Positions 11,340-22,616 of a stretch of 64,000 nt of DNA are shown in pieces. Source of the DNA: Mallotus nudiflorus (lineage: Eukaryota; Streptophyta; Magnoliopsida; Malpighiales; Euphorbiaceae); assembly GCA_947683625.1 (NCBI GenBank), contig CANTUR010000057.1, positions 2,602,501 through 2,666,500 on the forward strand, in the 5' to 3' direction. Made by a program: the position numbers and the translations under genes. Each line of letters begins with the position of its first letter. Position 1 is the stretch's first letter. Under the pieces are notes generated by a model. It was not told where the DNA came from. It did not search any database and worked only from the letters and a program-made list of their open reading frames with translations.

Positions 11340-12030
11340 TGACTTGGTTGTCACGCAAGGTGCTATTTGAGACATATACAAGGTTGTGATTCATGCAAAG
11401 TGCATTGGGATTTATGTGACCATAACCTTCTTAAGTGTCGTGCAAATAAAGATGCTACTAAGCAAAAAGAGATGCGATTATAACCTTCTTAGGTGTCACG
11501 TGAAATGAGGATGCTACTAAGCAATGAAAATGTGACTATAACCTTCTTCGATGTCATATAAATTTACATATGACTATAACCTTCTTAAGTGTCACATGAA
11601 TGAAGATGCTACTAAGCAAATGAGTATGCTCCTAAGAAATGTGAGGATGCTTCTAAGTGGTGAAAGTGCTTCTAAGTGATGAGAAGATGCTTCTAAGTAG
11701 TGAAAGTGCTTCTAAGCAATGAGAAGATGCTTTTAAATAGTGAAAGTTCTTCTAAGCAATGTGAGAGTGCTTCTAAGTAATGAAAGTCCTTCTAAGCAAT
11801 GTGAGAGTGCTTCTAAGTAATGAAAGTTCTTCTAAGCAATATGAGAGTGCTTTTAAGTAATGAAAGTCCATTTAAGCAACATTAGAGTGCTTCTAAGTAA
11901 TGAAAGTGCTTCTAAGCAATGTGAGAGTGCTTTTAAGTAATAAAAGTGTTTCTAAGCAGTGCGAGAGTGCTTTTAAGCAATGTGAATGCTCCTAAGCAAT
12001 GAGTGAGTGCTTTAAAGCAATGTGAATAAG
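11340..12030. repeat. Tandem repeat array in the 3' UTR of element C
   Basis: Two related arrays. At about 11360-11640 there are roughly four ~60-bp units containing ATAACCTTCTTAAGTGTCAC and GATGCTACTAAGCA. At about 11620-12030 there are ~20-bp units alternating GTGCTTCTAAGCAATGTGAGA and GTGCTTCTAAGTAATGAAA, giving a ~40-bp higher-order period. Many units contain TGCT-NCTA-AGCA, a small dyad. The array lies between the PMD gene and the PPT, as in elements E and D/F. The following ~500 bp (12031-12542) show no clear feature except simple TGATGATG-rich sequence. Confidence 0.85.
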
Positions 12031-12542
12031 GTAGTAGTGATGATTCACTGATGATGCAATAATGATGTAGTGATGATGAGGTGATGATGTTGTTATTTTG
12101 ATGATTTGGAGAGAGATATCCTTATAGTGAATTTTCCTTACTCTTCTTCTTTTGTGTGGTGTTGAATTTTTTAAAAAACGTAGTGCGTGCACAATGTCTT
12201 TAGATAGATGGAGTCCACTTTAGTGCACTTTTGTGTGAGTTTGGTGCATGTCTTATGCTCAAATGGAAGTTTAGGACCATAGAAATGAGTGTGTAAAGTC
12301 TTAAAGTGCATGTAAAACCATATAAGAGCATATGAAAGGGGGAAGTGCATGTGACTACATGTGGAAGGTGCATGGTCACATACTTTCTCCCATCAAGACC
12401 TATTTAGATGGTTGTTTTGCAGGTTTTAAGAGGCTTTTTCTGGAGTTCCTTGAGTGTTTTCTAACTTTTCTTAACCCTTTTTATATTTTGGGTGCTATTT
12501 GCTCTATGTTTGCTTTTGTACATTCATTTTCTTCTATGTAAA

Positions 12543-14110
12543 ATGGAGTTCCCCAACATTCCTAAGGGTCTTGAGGATATTTTTTTTGATGTTGATATTG
12601 AGGGTGACTTTACAAAGGTCGACATGTACTACAGGGACTAGCACATTTGGTGGTTAGAGTTCTCGGCCATTCAGGCTTTCTTGGGGAGATTTGATCCCTA
12701 TTAATTACAGCTTGGAGACTCATGCTTGGGTGCGTCATCATCATGAGTCAGGTCCTTCTTTGCCCTTATTTTTTGAAGCTTGTTTATTAGTTGCTTTGTT
12801 GCACAAGGTTATTGTAGCTGTAACTCTATAGTTCTTATTATAACGATCAGTTAAGTCATAGCTTTATTGTAAATGCTAATGGTTAATAGCTCTTGCTTTA
12901 TTTTCTTTTTGTGATTGTCTGCTAGTGCTTGCAAGGATGCTTTTCTTTTTGGCTTTTATCATTGTTTTGATCTTGTTAAATGACTAAGAGAGATGTGTTA
13001 TTATTTAGTAGTTATTCAAATGTTTGATAGTGTACATGCTGTTTGTAGCCTCATAGGTATGTTACTGTGCTGCTTGATAGTTTTAATAGAGTCAACATGT
13101 ATTCTTAAGGACTCCTAATGCATGTAAAGTAGATGATTGCCGAGAAGGGCTTTGATGGAGTCATTACTGCATTATCTTATGACTCATTTTCATCAAGTCA
13201 GATTGCCATGTATGCATTAAGAGAGTGGTGGATCGACATGACGCATACTTTCCATCTGCCTATTGGGGAGATGACTATCACCCCTTTGGATTTTGCCACT
13301 ATCATGAACATGAGTTATTTTAGAGAGCCTGTTCCTTTCAATAAGGAGGAGTGTTCTACTGCTATGGCAAGGAGGTGCATACGATGGATTTACTTAGGGT
13401 GGTCACATCTATGAAGTATGGTTCCCCGTATCTTGCTCAGTACACGGAGTTTGTTTCTTTTATACAAACTTTATTTGATGATGGTCTTGTCTTAGCATAG
13501 TAGCTGGTTCACTGCTTTTTATTTTATTTGCTGAGTACTGTTATTTTCTTAAACCCTTTGGGTATGGGTGATCTACAATTGCTATTTGTCTTGAGAAATA
13601 TGGATGGCTTGCTGAGCTGTTGCTGGGGCACTACTACCTTTGCTCATATGTACTCAGGCCTTAACGTAGCATGCTGATGTGGCTCTAGGATCTATAGATG
13701 CTTGTTCGTGCTGGACATCAGTAGGAGTTTTGTTGTCTATTCTCTTACTTTTAGTTTGTTATTTCTTACCCTATAATTTTGATAGATGTAGGAATATGAG
13801 TTCGGGATTCTCCCTTGTCTGTCCATCAAGCATTTCGTAGAGGATGCTTCCTTCGTTATTCTCACTACATCAAGAAGACTACTAATTTGATTGAGGATTG
13901 CATGGTAGCTTAGGACCATATAGGGAAGTTATCCCCTGATGATGTATGTTTGATTATTCCTATGTTGGTTATTTCTCTCTTAGGGATCTTTTGTTCATTC
14001 TTTCCCTTTGAGCGGATTTTTCTTTATTGGTGGGTGGTGAGGTCACATTGGATGGCAGAAATGGTGACTGCATGATATTTGGTGGAGATATGAGTGTTGC
14101 TCTCTGGCCT
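12543..14110 (+). pseudogene. Plant mobile domain (PMD) gene, antisense to element C
   Basis: The first recognisable block, at 12543, reads MEFPNIPKGLEDIFFDVDIE. After an intron-like T-rich gap (about 12800-13115) comes the PMD core at 13133-13414, with REWWIDMTHTFHLPIGEMTI. A block at about 13560-13700 has GDLQLLFVLRNMDG and WGTTTFAHMYSGL, the YSWGSAxLAxLY region of PMD proteins. Another block starts at about 13795. PMD (aminotransferase-like plant mobile domain) occurs in MAIN/MAIL1 cellular proteins and in many transposable elements. Stops such as the TAG after MYYRD show decay. It runs opposite to the LTR and PPT of C. Homologous genes are at 24420-39230 and 43890-46615, both also antisense to their elements. 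Exon limits are approximate. Confidence 0.75.
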
Positions 14111-14114
14111 TATT

Positions 14115-14668
14115 GGTTGACCAAAAACCCTCCCTATATAGGGATACATCTTGAAACCCTAGTTATAAATTGATTCCTAAAAGACTTGTATTTCCTTAAA
14201 AACATTATCAAAATAATTTTAGGAGAATGTCATACTAATTAGGACTCAATTTAACTAGAAATTTTGAGATTTATCTAGAAAATTCAAGAATTCATAGAAG
14301 GAGTCTAATTCCAATTGGAATTGTGTAATTCTAACTGAAATTACATAATTTCGATCATAATTTCATAATTTTGATTGGAATTAGGCTAATTATGATCATC
14401 CTTTTTTTACATGTCATTATTTTCCAAAATTAGGCTAATTGCATTTTTTAATTACAAAATAGTCCTTGAAAGGATTTAAGTTTTGCAATTAGATCCCTAA
14501 AAAGCATTGCAATTTAATCCACAAAAACATTAAATCCTTTCTTTGAAAAATGCAATTAGATCCTTGAAGTTTCAAAGTTTCAAATATTGAAGACCTATTC
14601 ATGACATTTTCATCATTGGAGTCGTTTATCACATACATAACTCATAATCTCAAATTTGGGTGTCTACA
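14115..14668 (-). repeat. Truncated Tat-family LTR (minus orientation)
   Basis: On the minus strand it starts TGTAGACACCCAAATTTGAG at 14668 and runs through CGACTCCAATGATGAAAATG, matching the LTRs at 17575, 18102, 40709 and 60217. It keeps U3 and a TATA-like CTATATAGGG at about 14131-14140, then ends where PMD-like sequence begins. The right edge is exactly adjacent to the first codon of the pol remnant at 14669, so this is a rearrangement or deletion junction. Confidence 0.8.
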
Positions 14669-15247
14669 GTACCCAAGAAAGATAGTAAGGTGAATATGTG
14701 TGTCGATTTCAGAGATTTAAATAAAGCATGTCTAAAAGATGACTTTCTTTTACCCCATATCGATGTCATACTGGATAGTTCGACATCAAGTGCAATGTAT
14801 TATTTCTTGGATGGGTCTCTAGGTATAATTAGATAATGATGGCAGTTATGGATAAGATCAAGATAGCTTTCATTATGGAATGGGGGACCTATTGTTATAA
14901 GGTTATGCCTTTTGGGTTAAAAAATGCAGGTGCAACATACCAAAGGGCATCTATTGCTCTTTTCCATGATATGATGCATAAGGAACTTGAGGTGTATTTA
15001 GATGACATGATGGTCAAGTTAGAAACAAGAGAGGGACACTTTGAAGCATTGGACAAGTTCTTAGTGTGCATTGAGAGGTATAATCTGAGACTCAACTCGA
15101 AGAAATGCAATTTTAGAGTTACTTCATGGAAGCTGCTGAGGCATATACTTAGTAGCAGAGGAATTAAAGCAAAGCTTACTAATATTTATGACCCAATCTT
15201 CAAGATGTTGAGAAAAGATCAACCTATAGTGTGCAATGATGATTGTT
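14669..15247 (+). pseudogene. Tat-lineage reverse transcriptase (5'-truncated, broken)
   Basis: It begins VPKKDSKVNMCVDFRDLNKA directly at the LTR junction, so the N-terminal fingers are missing. It goes on through DFLLPHIDV and YYFLDG. A frame slip near 14818 and a TAG in place of Gln (YN-stop-IMM) follow. The frame opening at 14836 has GTYCYKVMPFGLKNAGATYQ and the catalytic box VYLDD, then the connection LNSKKCNFRVTSWKLLRHIL. These are signatures of the Tat/Ogre branch of Ty3/gypsy. The RT would copy element RNA in virus-like particles. Confidence 0.9.
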
Positions 15248-15690
15248 AGAAGGCCTTTGATAGGATAAAAGAATATCTCACTAATCCACCTGTTTTGAGA
15301 CCACCAAGGCAAGGTAAACTATTGTTCCTATATTTTGCTTTAGAGGAAAAGCAATTAGGGCAATGTTAGCTTAAGAAGGACTAGATGGGATAGAGCATGT
15401 AGTGTATTACCTCAGTAAAAAGTTCTTGCCATATAAAGAAAAGTATGATTTGGTGGAAAAGACATGTTTGATAATGATCTAGGCAATAAGAAAATTGAGG
15501 CATTACTTTTAGTCCTATAGGGTTTAGTTCAAAGATAGATCCCTTAAGATACTTACTACATATACCTATTATGATTGAAAGGATGTCTTGATGGCTTGTA
15601 CTCCTAATTGAATTTGATATAGAGTACATTAACATAAAGGTTATCAAAGGAAGGGTGGTAACAGAATTCCTAATATAGAATGTAGTAGAG
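15248..15690 (+). pseudogene. RT-linked RNase H, degraded
   Basis: Just after a stop at 15247 the frame continues KAFDRIKEYLTNPPVLRPP, then GKLLFLYFALEEKQLG and a recognisable AIYYLSKKF-like block (VVYYLSKKFLPYKEK near 15400). It is Tat-type RNase H attached to RT and broken by stops and frame changes. No intact catalytic set can be followed. Confidence 0.75.
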
Positions 15691-16110
15691 GGTGATGAAC
15701 CGTGGAACCTAGAATTTCCAGATGAGAATCTAGTAATTGTACAGCATCAGGAATGGAAGCTTTATTTTAATAGGGCTATAAACAACAAATGAGCTAGATT
15801 AGGAGTGATCCTTGTTACGCTAGAAGGGGAAACCATACCGATGGCTAAGAAATTGGATTTTAAAGTAACTAATAATATGGTTGAGTATGAGTGATGCATT
15901 CATGGAGTGGAAGTAGTAATGGAAGCTGGAGTAAATGAGTTGTTAGTATATGGGGATTTGATGTTGGTTATTGGTCAGGCTAACGAAGAATGGGAAGTAA
16001 TGGAGGAAAAGCTGAAACCCTACGTTTGCTATTTAAGGACTTTAATAAAGAACTTCACCAAATGTCTTTTTATCCATCTATCAAGAGACATGCTCTCTTC
16101 AATATGGGAT
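15691..16110 (+). pseudogene. Second, archaeal-type RNase H (aRH) of the Tat lineage
   Basis: The segment reads EWKLYFNRAINNK-stop-ARLGVILVTLEGETIPMAKKLDFKVTNNMVEYE, then MEAGVNELLVYGDLMLVIGQ and EEKLKPYVCYLRTL. It matches the additional RNase H (WKLYFDGA..., TNNMAEYEA, VYGDSxLVI) that distinguishes Tat/Ogre elements from Athila. The first catalytic Asp (FDG) reads Asn here. Stops interrupt it. Confidence 0.85.
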
Positions 16111-16329
16111 ACTATAACTAGATTAACTATAAAGTCATTAGTGATAATAAAATTAAGAGCTCCATGTTATAGGGGTGAGTAGATTATGGGAATTCAAGTA
16201 GGGCCTGAAGAGAAGCCATGGTTTTATAATGTTCAAAGGTTTATCAAGGAAGGAAAATATCTAGATGAAGCCACTTCAAAAGAGAAAAATGCCCTGTGTT
16301 TTCTTGCATATAATTTTACAAGTCATGAT

Positions 16330-17463
16330 AGGGTGTTGTAGAAGAGAATGTCAAATGGGATACAACTCAGATGTCTCAAGAAAGATGAAGCAGAAGAGGT
16401 GATGAAAGAGATTCATGGGGGAGCTTGTGATTCTCAAATGAATGGAATAATCCTAACAATGAAGATAATCAGACAAGGGTACTACTGGATGAGCATGGAA
16501 AGAGATTACATTAAGATAGTAAGGCAATGCCATCAGTGCAAGATCTATGGGAATTTCAACCACCTTCATCCAACAATACTAAATAGTTTACCATCTCTTC
16601 GACCTTTTACAATGTGGGGGATTGATATCATAGGAGAAATAAGGCTGACAACATTGAATGGACATAAGTATATAATTATGGCAATTGATTACTTCTCTAG
16701 ATGGGTAGAGGCCAAATATTTTAATACTCTAAAGGCAAAGTAGATGGTCTAGTTTATTAAGAAGAATCTTATTTGCAAATATGGGTTTCCACATCACATT
16801 ATGATGGATAATAGGGTTCAGTTTCAAGCGAAGACAATAGAGTTATTGTAGAAATATAAGATTGAGCATTATAAGTCCTCACTATATCAGCCTCAGACCA
16901 ATGGAATAGTGGAAGAAGTGAATAAGAATATTAAGACAATCCTCTCTAAGATGGTCAAAACTTACAATAACTGGTATGAGTACCTTCCCTTTGCCTTATG
17001 GGGATACAGAACTATAGTTAGTACTGCCATAAGCCAAACTCTGTTCTCATTGGTGTATGGCTATGAAGTAGTTTTGCCTATAGAAACTAATATCAATTCT
17101 CTAAGAGTGGTTATGGAGGCCAAAATGCCAAATAGTGAATGGGTACAAAAGAGATATGATCATCTAGTATCTCTAGATGAGAAGATGATGAATGCTTTGT
17201 TTCATGCTCAGGTATATTAGAGGAGGATAACAAGGTTGTTCAATAAGAAAGTAAGGCTAGGGAAAATAAGAGCTGGGGACATGGTGTTAAAATAGTCTAG
17301 AGCAATGGTGTTTGATTTGAGAAGAAAATTCATACTAAATTAGGAAGGACCATACTTAGTTAAGTCAGTTTTGCCAAAGAGAGCTGCTAAGATATCTGAT
17401 CTTAAAGGAAATGAGTTCATAGAGCCTGTTAATCTAGATTTCCTTAAGAAATACAACATGTAA
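16330..17463 (+). pseudogene. Tat-lineage integrase (broken)
   Basis: The N-terminal zinc region is at about 16410-16550 (EIHGGACDSQMNG ... CHQCKIYGN); the second His is lost. The core has WGIDIIGEI, then DYFSRWVEAKYF. The second catalytic Asp is in MMDNRVQF and the Glu in NGIVEEVNKNIKTIL. The C-terminal part includes GDMVLK and EGPYLVKSV. The D, D and E positions are still recognisable, but several stops (for example after KAK at 16741 and after HAQVY at 17218) kill the frame. The stop at 17461 ends pol. Confidence 0.9.
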
Positions 17464-17574
17464 AAATAAATAAAAGTACTATAAAAAATAAAGTTTGTTG
17501 ACTAGAAAACCTGAAAAGGCAAGTCAGGCAAAAATTAGGACATTATCACTATTCAGAAAACCCATAAAGGGCTG
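17464..17574 (+). other. Post-integrase UTR of host D/F, interrupted by element E
   Basis: It contains a motif of about 100 bp (aataaataaaag...gactagaaaacctg...ggcaagtcaggcaaaaattagg) that resumes across the insertion at 42829 and recurs near 43670-43760. The last five bases, GGCTG, are the left target duplication of element E. Confidence 0.8.
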
Positions 17575-20500
17575 TGTAAACACCCAATTTTAGGATAATA
17601 AAATATGGATGCAACAAAGGACTCCAATGATGAAAATGTTATAAGTAGGTCTTCAACACTTGAAGTTTGAAACCTTAAAAAGTTTGAATACATTTTCATT
17701 GGTTTTTTAAGGACTTAATTGTAATACTTTTTAAGACCTAATTGAAAAATTTAATTCTTTCAGGGGTCATTTTGTAAGTAAAAGTTAAAAAAATCAGAAT
17801 GATAAAATTTTAATTAGAATTACTCAATTCCTATTGGAATTATGTGTTTTCCGTCTATTTTTTGTATTTTTATAAAAAAAAATATTTTTCCTAAGTTTTG
17901 ATTGGTTAAAAAATTTTCTTAAATTTATTTTTGGATATATCTAATTCTTAAGGAAATAAATTCCTTTTAAAATTAGAACTCTTCAGTACGTAGAACCTAG
18001 GGTTTTTTTGGTTTTTCCTATAAAAAGAGAGTTGAGGCTCCTAAGAGGGGGACTCAAGATGGAGGACTCAATTCTTAATCTTGAGCATTCTTTTCTACAA
18101 TTGTAGACACCCAATTTTGAGATGATGTGTTATGGATGCGACAAAGGACTCCAATAATGAAAATATCATGAATAGGCCTTTGATACTTAAGCTTTAAAAT
18201 TCTAAGGGTTTAAATGCATCTTTTAAGGGAGGGATTTAGTGTTTTCAAGGACTAAATTGCAATATTTTTTAGGACCTAATTGCAAAACTTAAATTCTTGG
18301 AATTGCATAATCCTGGTTAGAATTAGACTCTCCCATTTCTAGTTTTGATTTTTTTAGGCTTTTAACTTAATCCTAATTGGTCTAAAATTCCTAAATATGA
18401 TTTTAAGTATTAATCCTATATTTTTAGGAATGAGAATCACATTAGAATTGAGCTAGGGTTTTTTATTTTCTTTTTTTCTATATAAAGAGGATGGCAAGGG
18501 AAAATTTAGAGGGGAGGAGGAGAAAAAAGGAGGCAGTAACATATTTTTAAGCTTTCAGATTTTTTGTGCGTTTATAAAAACAATTTTCATCCATTGTTGA
18601 TTATTAAAAAGACCTTTCTTAGTTCTATTTTTTTATGGTGAGTTGTTATTTCTACAAAAATTCCTTTTGGTTTATCAATTAATTCATGATCCTTGGAGAA
18701 TTTTTTAAGAAGAAGATTCAAAGATTTATTAAGAATGGTGAATTACAAATTTGAGGAGTACCCCAAATCACTCATAAGCATCATCATCTTCTTTTTATTC
18801 AATTTTTTAATTTATTTCTTTTTAATATTATTGATTATTTTTATTCTTTCGAGTTATTATTATAATTTATTCATTAATCATAATTTTATTTTATTTTATT
18901 TTTATGGTGATTATGGAGGGAAACGCATGGTGATCATATTGGAGGGATGAATTCATGAGAAGTCTATGGAAAACCATGGATAAAGCCTCGTAGAGACTTA
19001 GTTTTTAGGGTTTTTATTTTATTTTATTTATTGCTTCATTTTTTTTATTTTATTAACCATTTTATGAATTAATGTAATAGCCCAAATAGAGGGAGTAGTG
19101 AAATTATGTGTGGTTGCATGCTTATCTTGATTGAATTGTTTAGTAAAACTAGATTTCAATTAGGCAATTATTTAAAATCAATAGAGGAAGTAGAATAATT
19201 TAGGTTTCTTGATAATAAAATTAGGATTTTAGTAGGGATTAATTTAATTGTTTGTTTGATCTTATTTAATTTTTTTTATGTTTTTATTTGTTTTTGGGCT
19301 TATTTATTATTTTTATGTGCTTTTGGGGCCTTAAGCCCATTTTAGGTCTTGATTTATTTATTTAAGTTTATGTTATTTTATTTTAGCTCATTTCACTTAA
19401 TAATAAATTACATTTTAGATTAGAAATATCCTTAGGCCCATTAAGTTAATTAGACATAGTCCCACGTAACTCAATTTAATTAATTTAGACTTAGCCAACT
19501 TAATTTAAGCCTTTTTTTTTCATAATTTGTAGAATTAGGCCAATTTTTTTATTAAAACAAGTAGACTTAAGTTCATTTAATTAATCAAAAGGAATTAGGT
19601 CTTTAGGTTCATGTATAAATTAAAACATGTAGATTTAACTCATTTATTTAAAATCCATGTAGACTAGACTAACTTAGGGATTATGTGATTTATTGAATGC
19701 ATTATTTACTTGTATATTTCGTGACTAGTTTGCCGTGGAGTTGATTGTTTTAGGGTTTATATGAAATTTCATGTAACTAGAGAATAAGATAATAATTCAT
19801 AAAATAATTCTAAATAAACATAAGACTAAATGAAGTTGGTATTCCGTATCTAGAATCTCCAAGTTATGGTGCTAACTTTCTTTTAGGGAATCGAGTACCA
19901 CCTTTTCAATTTGTCCCAGCTATTACCTTGGATGGTGACTCCTCATCTCCATGCCATGTCTTTGTGACAGTGGTTAGTGTGTTCTTTATAGTCCTAAGCT
20001 CAAACAGTGTCGCGGTTGCTAAAATCTTGAACGCACGCTAAACCCCACTATCTAAAACAATTTTAGCTCTCTTCTTCCTAGGTATCTCTAGACTTTTCTT
20101 TATGCAATACACAAAAAACTCTTGGTGATTTATTCATTGGAGATTTTTGAGACGAAGAATAACGAGTTTTAAAGGCCTACTAAAAAACAACAATGATCTT
20201 ACTAGTCTGAGGAGCAGTTCATTTAGCTTCCATAAGCATTATCTTCTTGCTACTTTCTTTTATTTTTCTTTTTGATTTTATTGAATTTAAATTTTATTTA
20301 ATTTTTTAGTGTAATTTTATTTGCTAATAATTGTTTATCCTTTTATGATGGTGATTATGGAGGGAATTACACGATGATCATACTTGGAGAACCAAATCCA
20401 TAAGAGGTCCATGGAATCCCATGGATAGAACCTTATAGCTAGATGTAGTTTCTAGGTTTTTTTATTTAACTATCTTATTTTTATTTATTCCTGAGATTGT

Positions 20501-21589
20501 ATTAATTTTTTCTTTTTTTATTATTCTCAATAGTTCATTGTAATAGCCCCAATAGTGGGAATAATGAAATTTGGTGTGTGTGTTTATGTTCTTTTTTTAA
20601 GTAACTTGTTAGTAAAATTAGGGTTTTCATTCAATAATTAATTAAAACTAATGGCTATAGAAATCATTAGGTTATTTAATTAAAATCAAATTAGATTTAA
20701 GTTGGTAAAATTAGTTTGTTTGATTGATTATTTTTTTTATTGTTTATGGTCACTTTAATTAAATTAGGATTTTAGAATAGATTTAATTAATTATTTGATC
20801 TTTTATTTTATTTTTTTTATATTTTTATTATTTTTGGGCTTGTTTGTTTATGTTTATGTGTTTTAGGCCCTAGGCCCACATTAGGCTTTAACCCATTTAA
20901 ATTTAGGTTTCTTTTAGGTTTAATTAATGAAAATGCATCTTTAGGCCCATAATTAATTGGATTTAGGGTAGAAATAACTTAGGCCTATTTAGTTAGACAT
21001 AAGCCCACGTAATTTAATTTAATTTAATTTAGACTTAGCCCACTTAATTTAAGCCTTTTTATATTAAAACATATAGAATTAGGCACACTAAATTAAATAC
21101 TTCATTTTCATAGATTCAGGCTCATTTTTTGAATTAAAATAAATAGATTTAAGTTCATTTAATTAAATAGAAATTAAGCCCCATTAGTCTTTAGACTCAC
21201 TTGCAAATTAAAACACGTAAATTTAACTTATTTAATTAAAATCAATGTATTGTGATGAATGTGTTGTCTACTTGTATATTTCATGACTAGTTTGCATGGA
21301 GTTGATTGTTTTTGAAGGGTTTATATGAAATTGCATGTAAATAGAGGATAAGATAGTAATTTATAAAGTAATTCTAAATGAACACAACATTGAATGAAGT
21401 TAGTATTCCATATCCAGAATCTCCTAATATCACCATTTTCGATTTGTCCCAATTATTACCTCAAGTGGCGACTCCTTATCTCCACACCATATCTTTATGA
21501 TAATGGTTAGTGATTTCTCTAGAGCCTTGAGCTCAAACAGTGTCACAATTGTTAAAATCTTAGGTGCACACTAAACTGCACTATCTATA
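17575..21589 (+). repeat. 5' LTR of element E, split by a solo LTR
   Basis: It starts TGTAAACACCC and ends TCTATA directly before the PBS. It is about 2055 bp once the insertion at 18102-20061 is removed, against 2115 bp for the 3' LTR at 40709. A TATA box (TATAAAAA, 18019-18026) marks the promoter. Continuity across the insertion is shown by the 3' copy, where ttttctacaattttagctctc (near 41226) is uninterrupted. Confidence 0.9.
18102..20056 (+). mobile_element. Solo LTR of the same Tat family nested in the 5' LTR of E
   Basis: It starts TGTAGACACCC and ends CCACTATCTAAA; 1955 bp. It is flanked by perfect 5-bp duplications ACAAT (18097-18101 and 20057-20061). There is no internal region or second LTR, so it is the product of LTR-LTR recombination after insertion. 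A TATA box lies at 18479-18486 (TATATAAA). A small open frame at 18693-18950 is hydrophobic low-complexity sequence and is not treated as a gene. Confidence 0.92.
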
Positions 21590-21590
21590 G

Positions 21591-21608
21591 TGGCGACTCC
21601 ACTAAGGA
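21591..21608 (+). promoter_or_regulatory. Primer-binding site of element E (tRNA-Arg type)
   Basis: TGGCGACTCCACTAAGGA lies one base after the LTR. It resembles TGGCGACTCCNCTGGGGA, the tRNA-Arg primer site known from Ogre/Tat elements, with G-to-A changes at two positions. Confidence 0.8.
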
Positions 21609-22616
21609 TAAGAGATACTAATTCTACTTGTGTTCTTTAGAATTATTTTATTAATTATTATTTTATTCTTATATTCATTCTACATGTCCCTATTAACCGA
21701 TGATGTTGGTTTATGGTTCCATAATTCCACTTGCTTTATAGAATTATAAATTGGCTAACCATCACTCTTAGTTTTAACTAGGTTCAAGAGAGATTACCGG
21801 GCTTATCTAACCATAGTTTGTAACCCAAGTCCTAAATGGGGAGGGGGGGTAATCTTCTCTCGAGTTTGCAAAGGATGTCGGGCCCCTTTGACCTTGGCCT
21901 GTAATTCAAGTGCTAAGGGAACCTTGACCTTTTCCACCAGACTTAACCATATATAATGGCCTAGTTATTTCCCTTAGGATTATCTAAATTTCTTGTGAAT
22001 GTTGCCATGAGGTATTTCTATCTATAAAGGCCTAAGCCCATACTTTAGAAGCCTATCTGGACTAATAGAGATTGGGCTATGCTTTTATACTTAGAAATAT
22101 TATTTCTATGCTTTACTACTTTAAGAGATATGACATGCACATTGGTTCTTGATAACCCTTGTTGATATTAAGGCCAAGACTAAAAATCCTAGGAAAAGAG
22201 ACTTGCCATTGAATATTTGTGTGGAAGGAATAAGGTTGGGAGGATGTATATACATGACTTGATTGTTACTTGTTACTTGTTGCATAACATGTGCATCATG
22301 CATTACATGCATCATACTAACAATTTTTCTTTTAGCCATCATAGATTCATCTGGATCTTTATGTTTTTGGAGTTGAAAAGATGGCAAACTAATGAGAACT
22401 TATTTGAGTCCATAATCAATTGTGAAAGAGATCCTTAGCAGACTGGAAAGGAGTTCCATTAATCCACTCTACTTAGAAGCTACACAGCCTAAACAAGTCA
22501 AAGAAATGGAACAACAAAAGGGAAGAAACTAGACCTAATAGGATGTCAAAGGAGCATTGATGGATGACATAAGAGCAATGATTTAAAATGAGTTAAGATA
22601 AGCTCTGGCTGGATAG
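21609..22616 (+). other. Leader of element E
   Basis: This is ~1 kb of untranslated leader between PBS and gag, with no supported gene. It contains a run of G (21841-21849). An open frame on each strand around 22121-22438 has no recognisable domain. Confidence 0.55.

Noticed and set aside
12543..14110. PMD sequence as a cellular MAIN/MAIL1-type gene
   Set aside because: Three copies lie inside LTR elements at the same antisense slot and all carry stops; there is no sign of a stand-alone gene.
18693..18950. 85-codon frame with hydrophobic stretch
   Set aside because: It lies inside a solo LTR in T-rich DNA; its hydrophobicity comes from TTT/ATT codons.
22121..22438. Frames on both strands in the leader of E
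   Set aside because: They overlap each other and have no domain; they lie between PBS and gag, where untranslated leader is expected.
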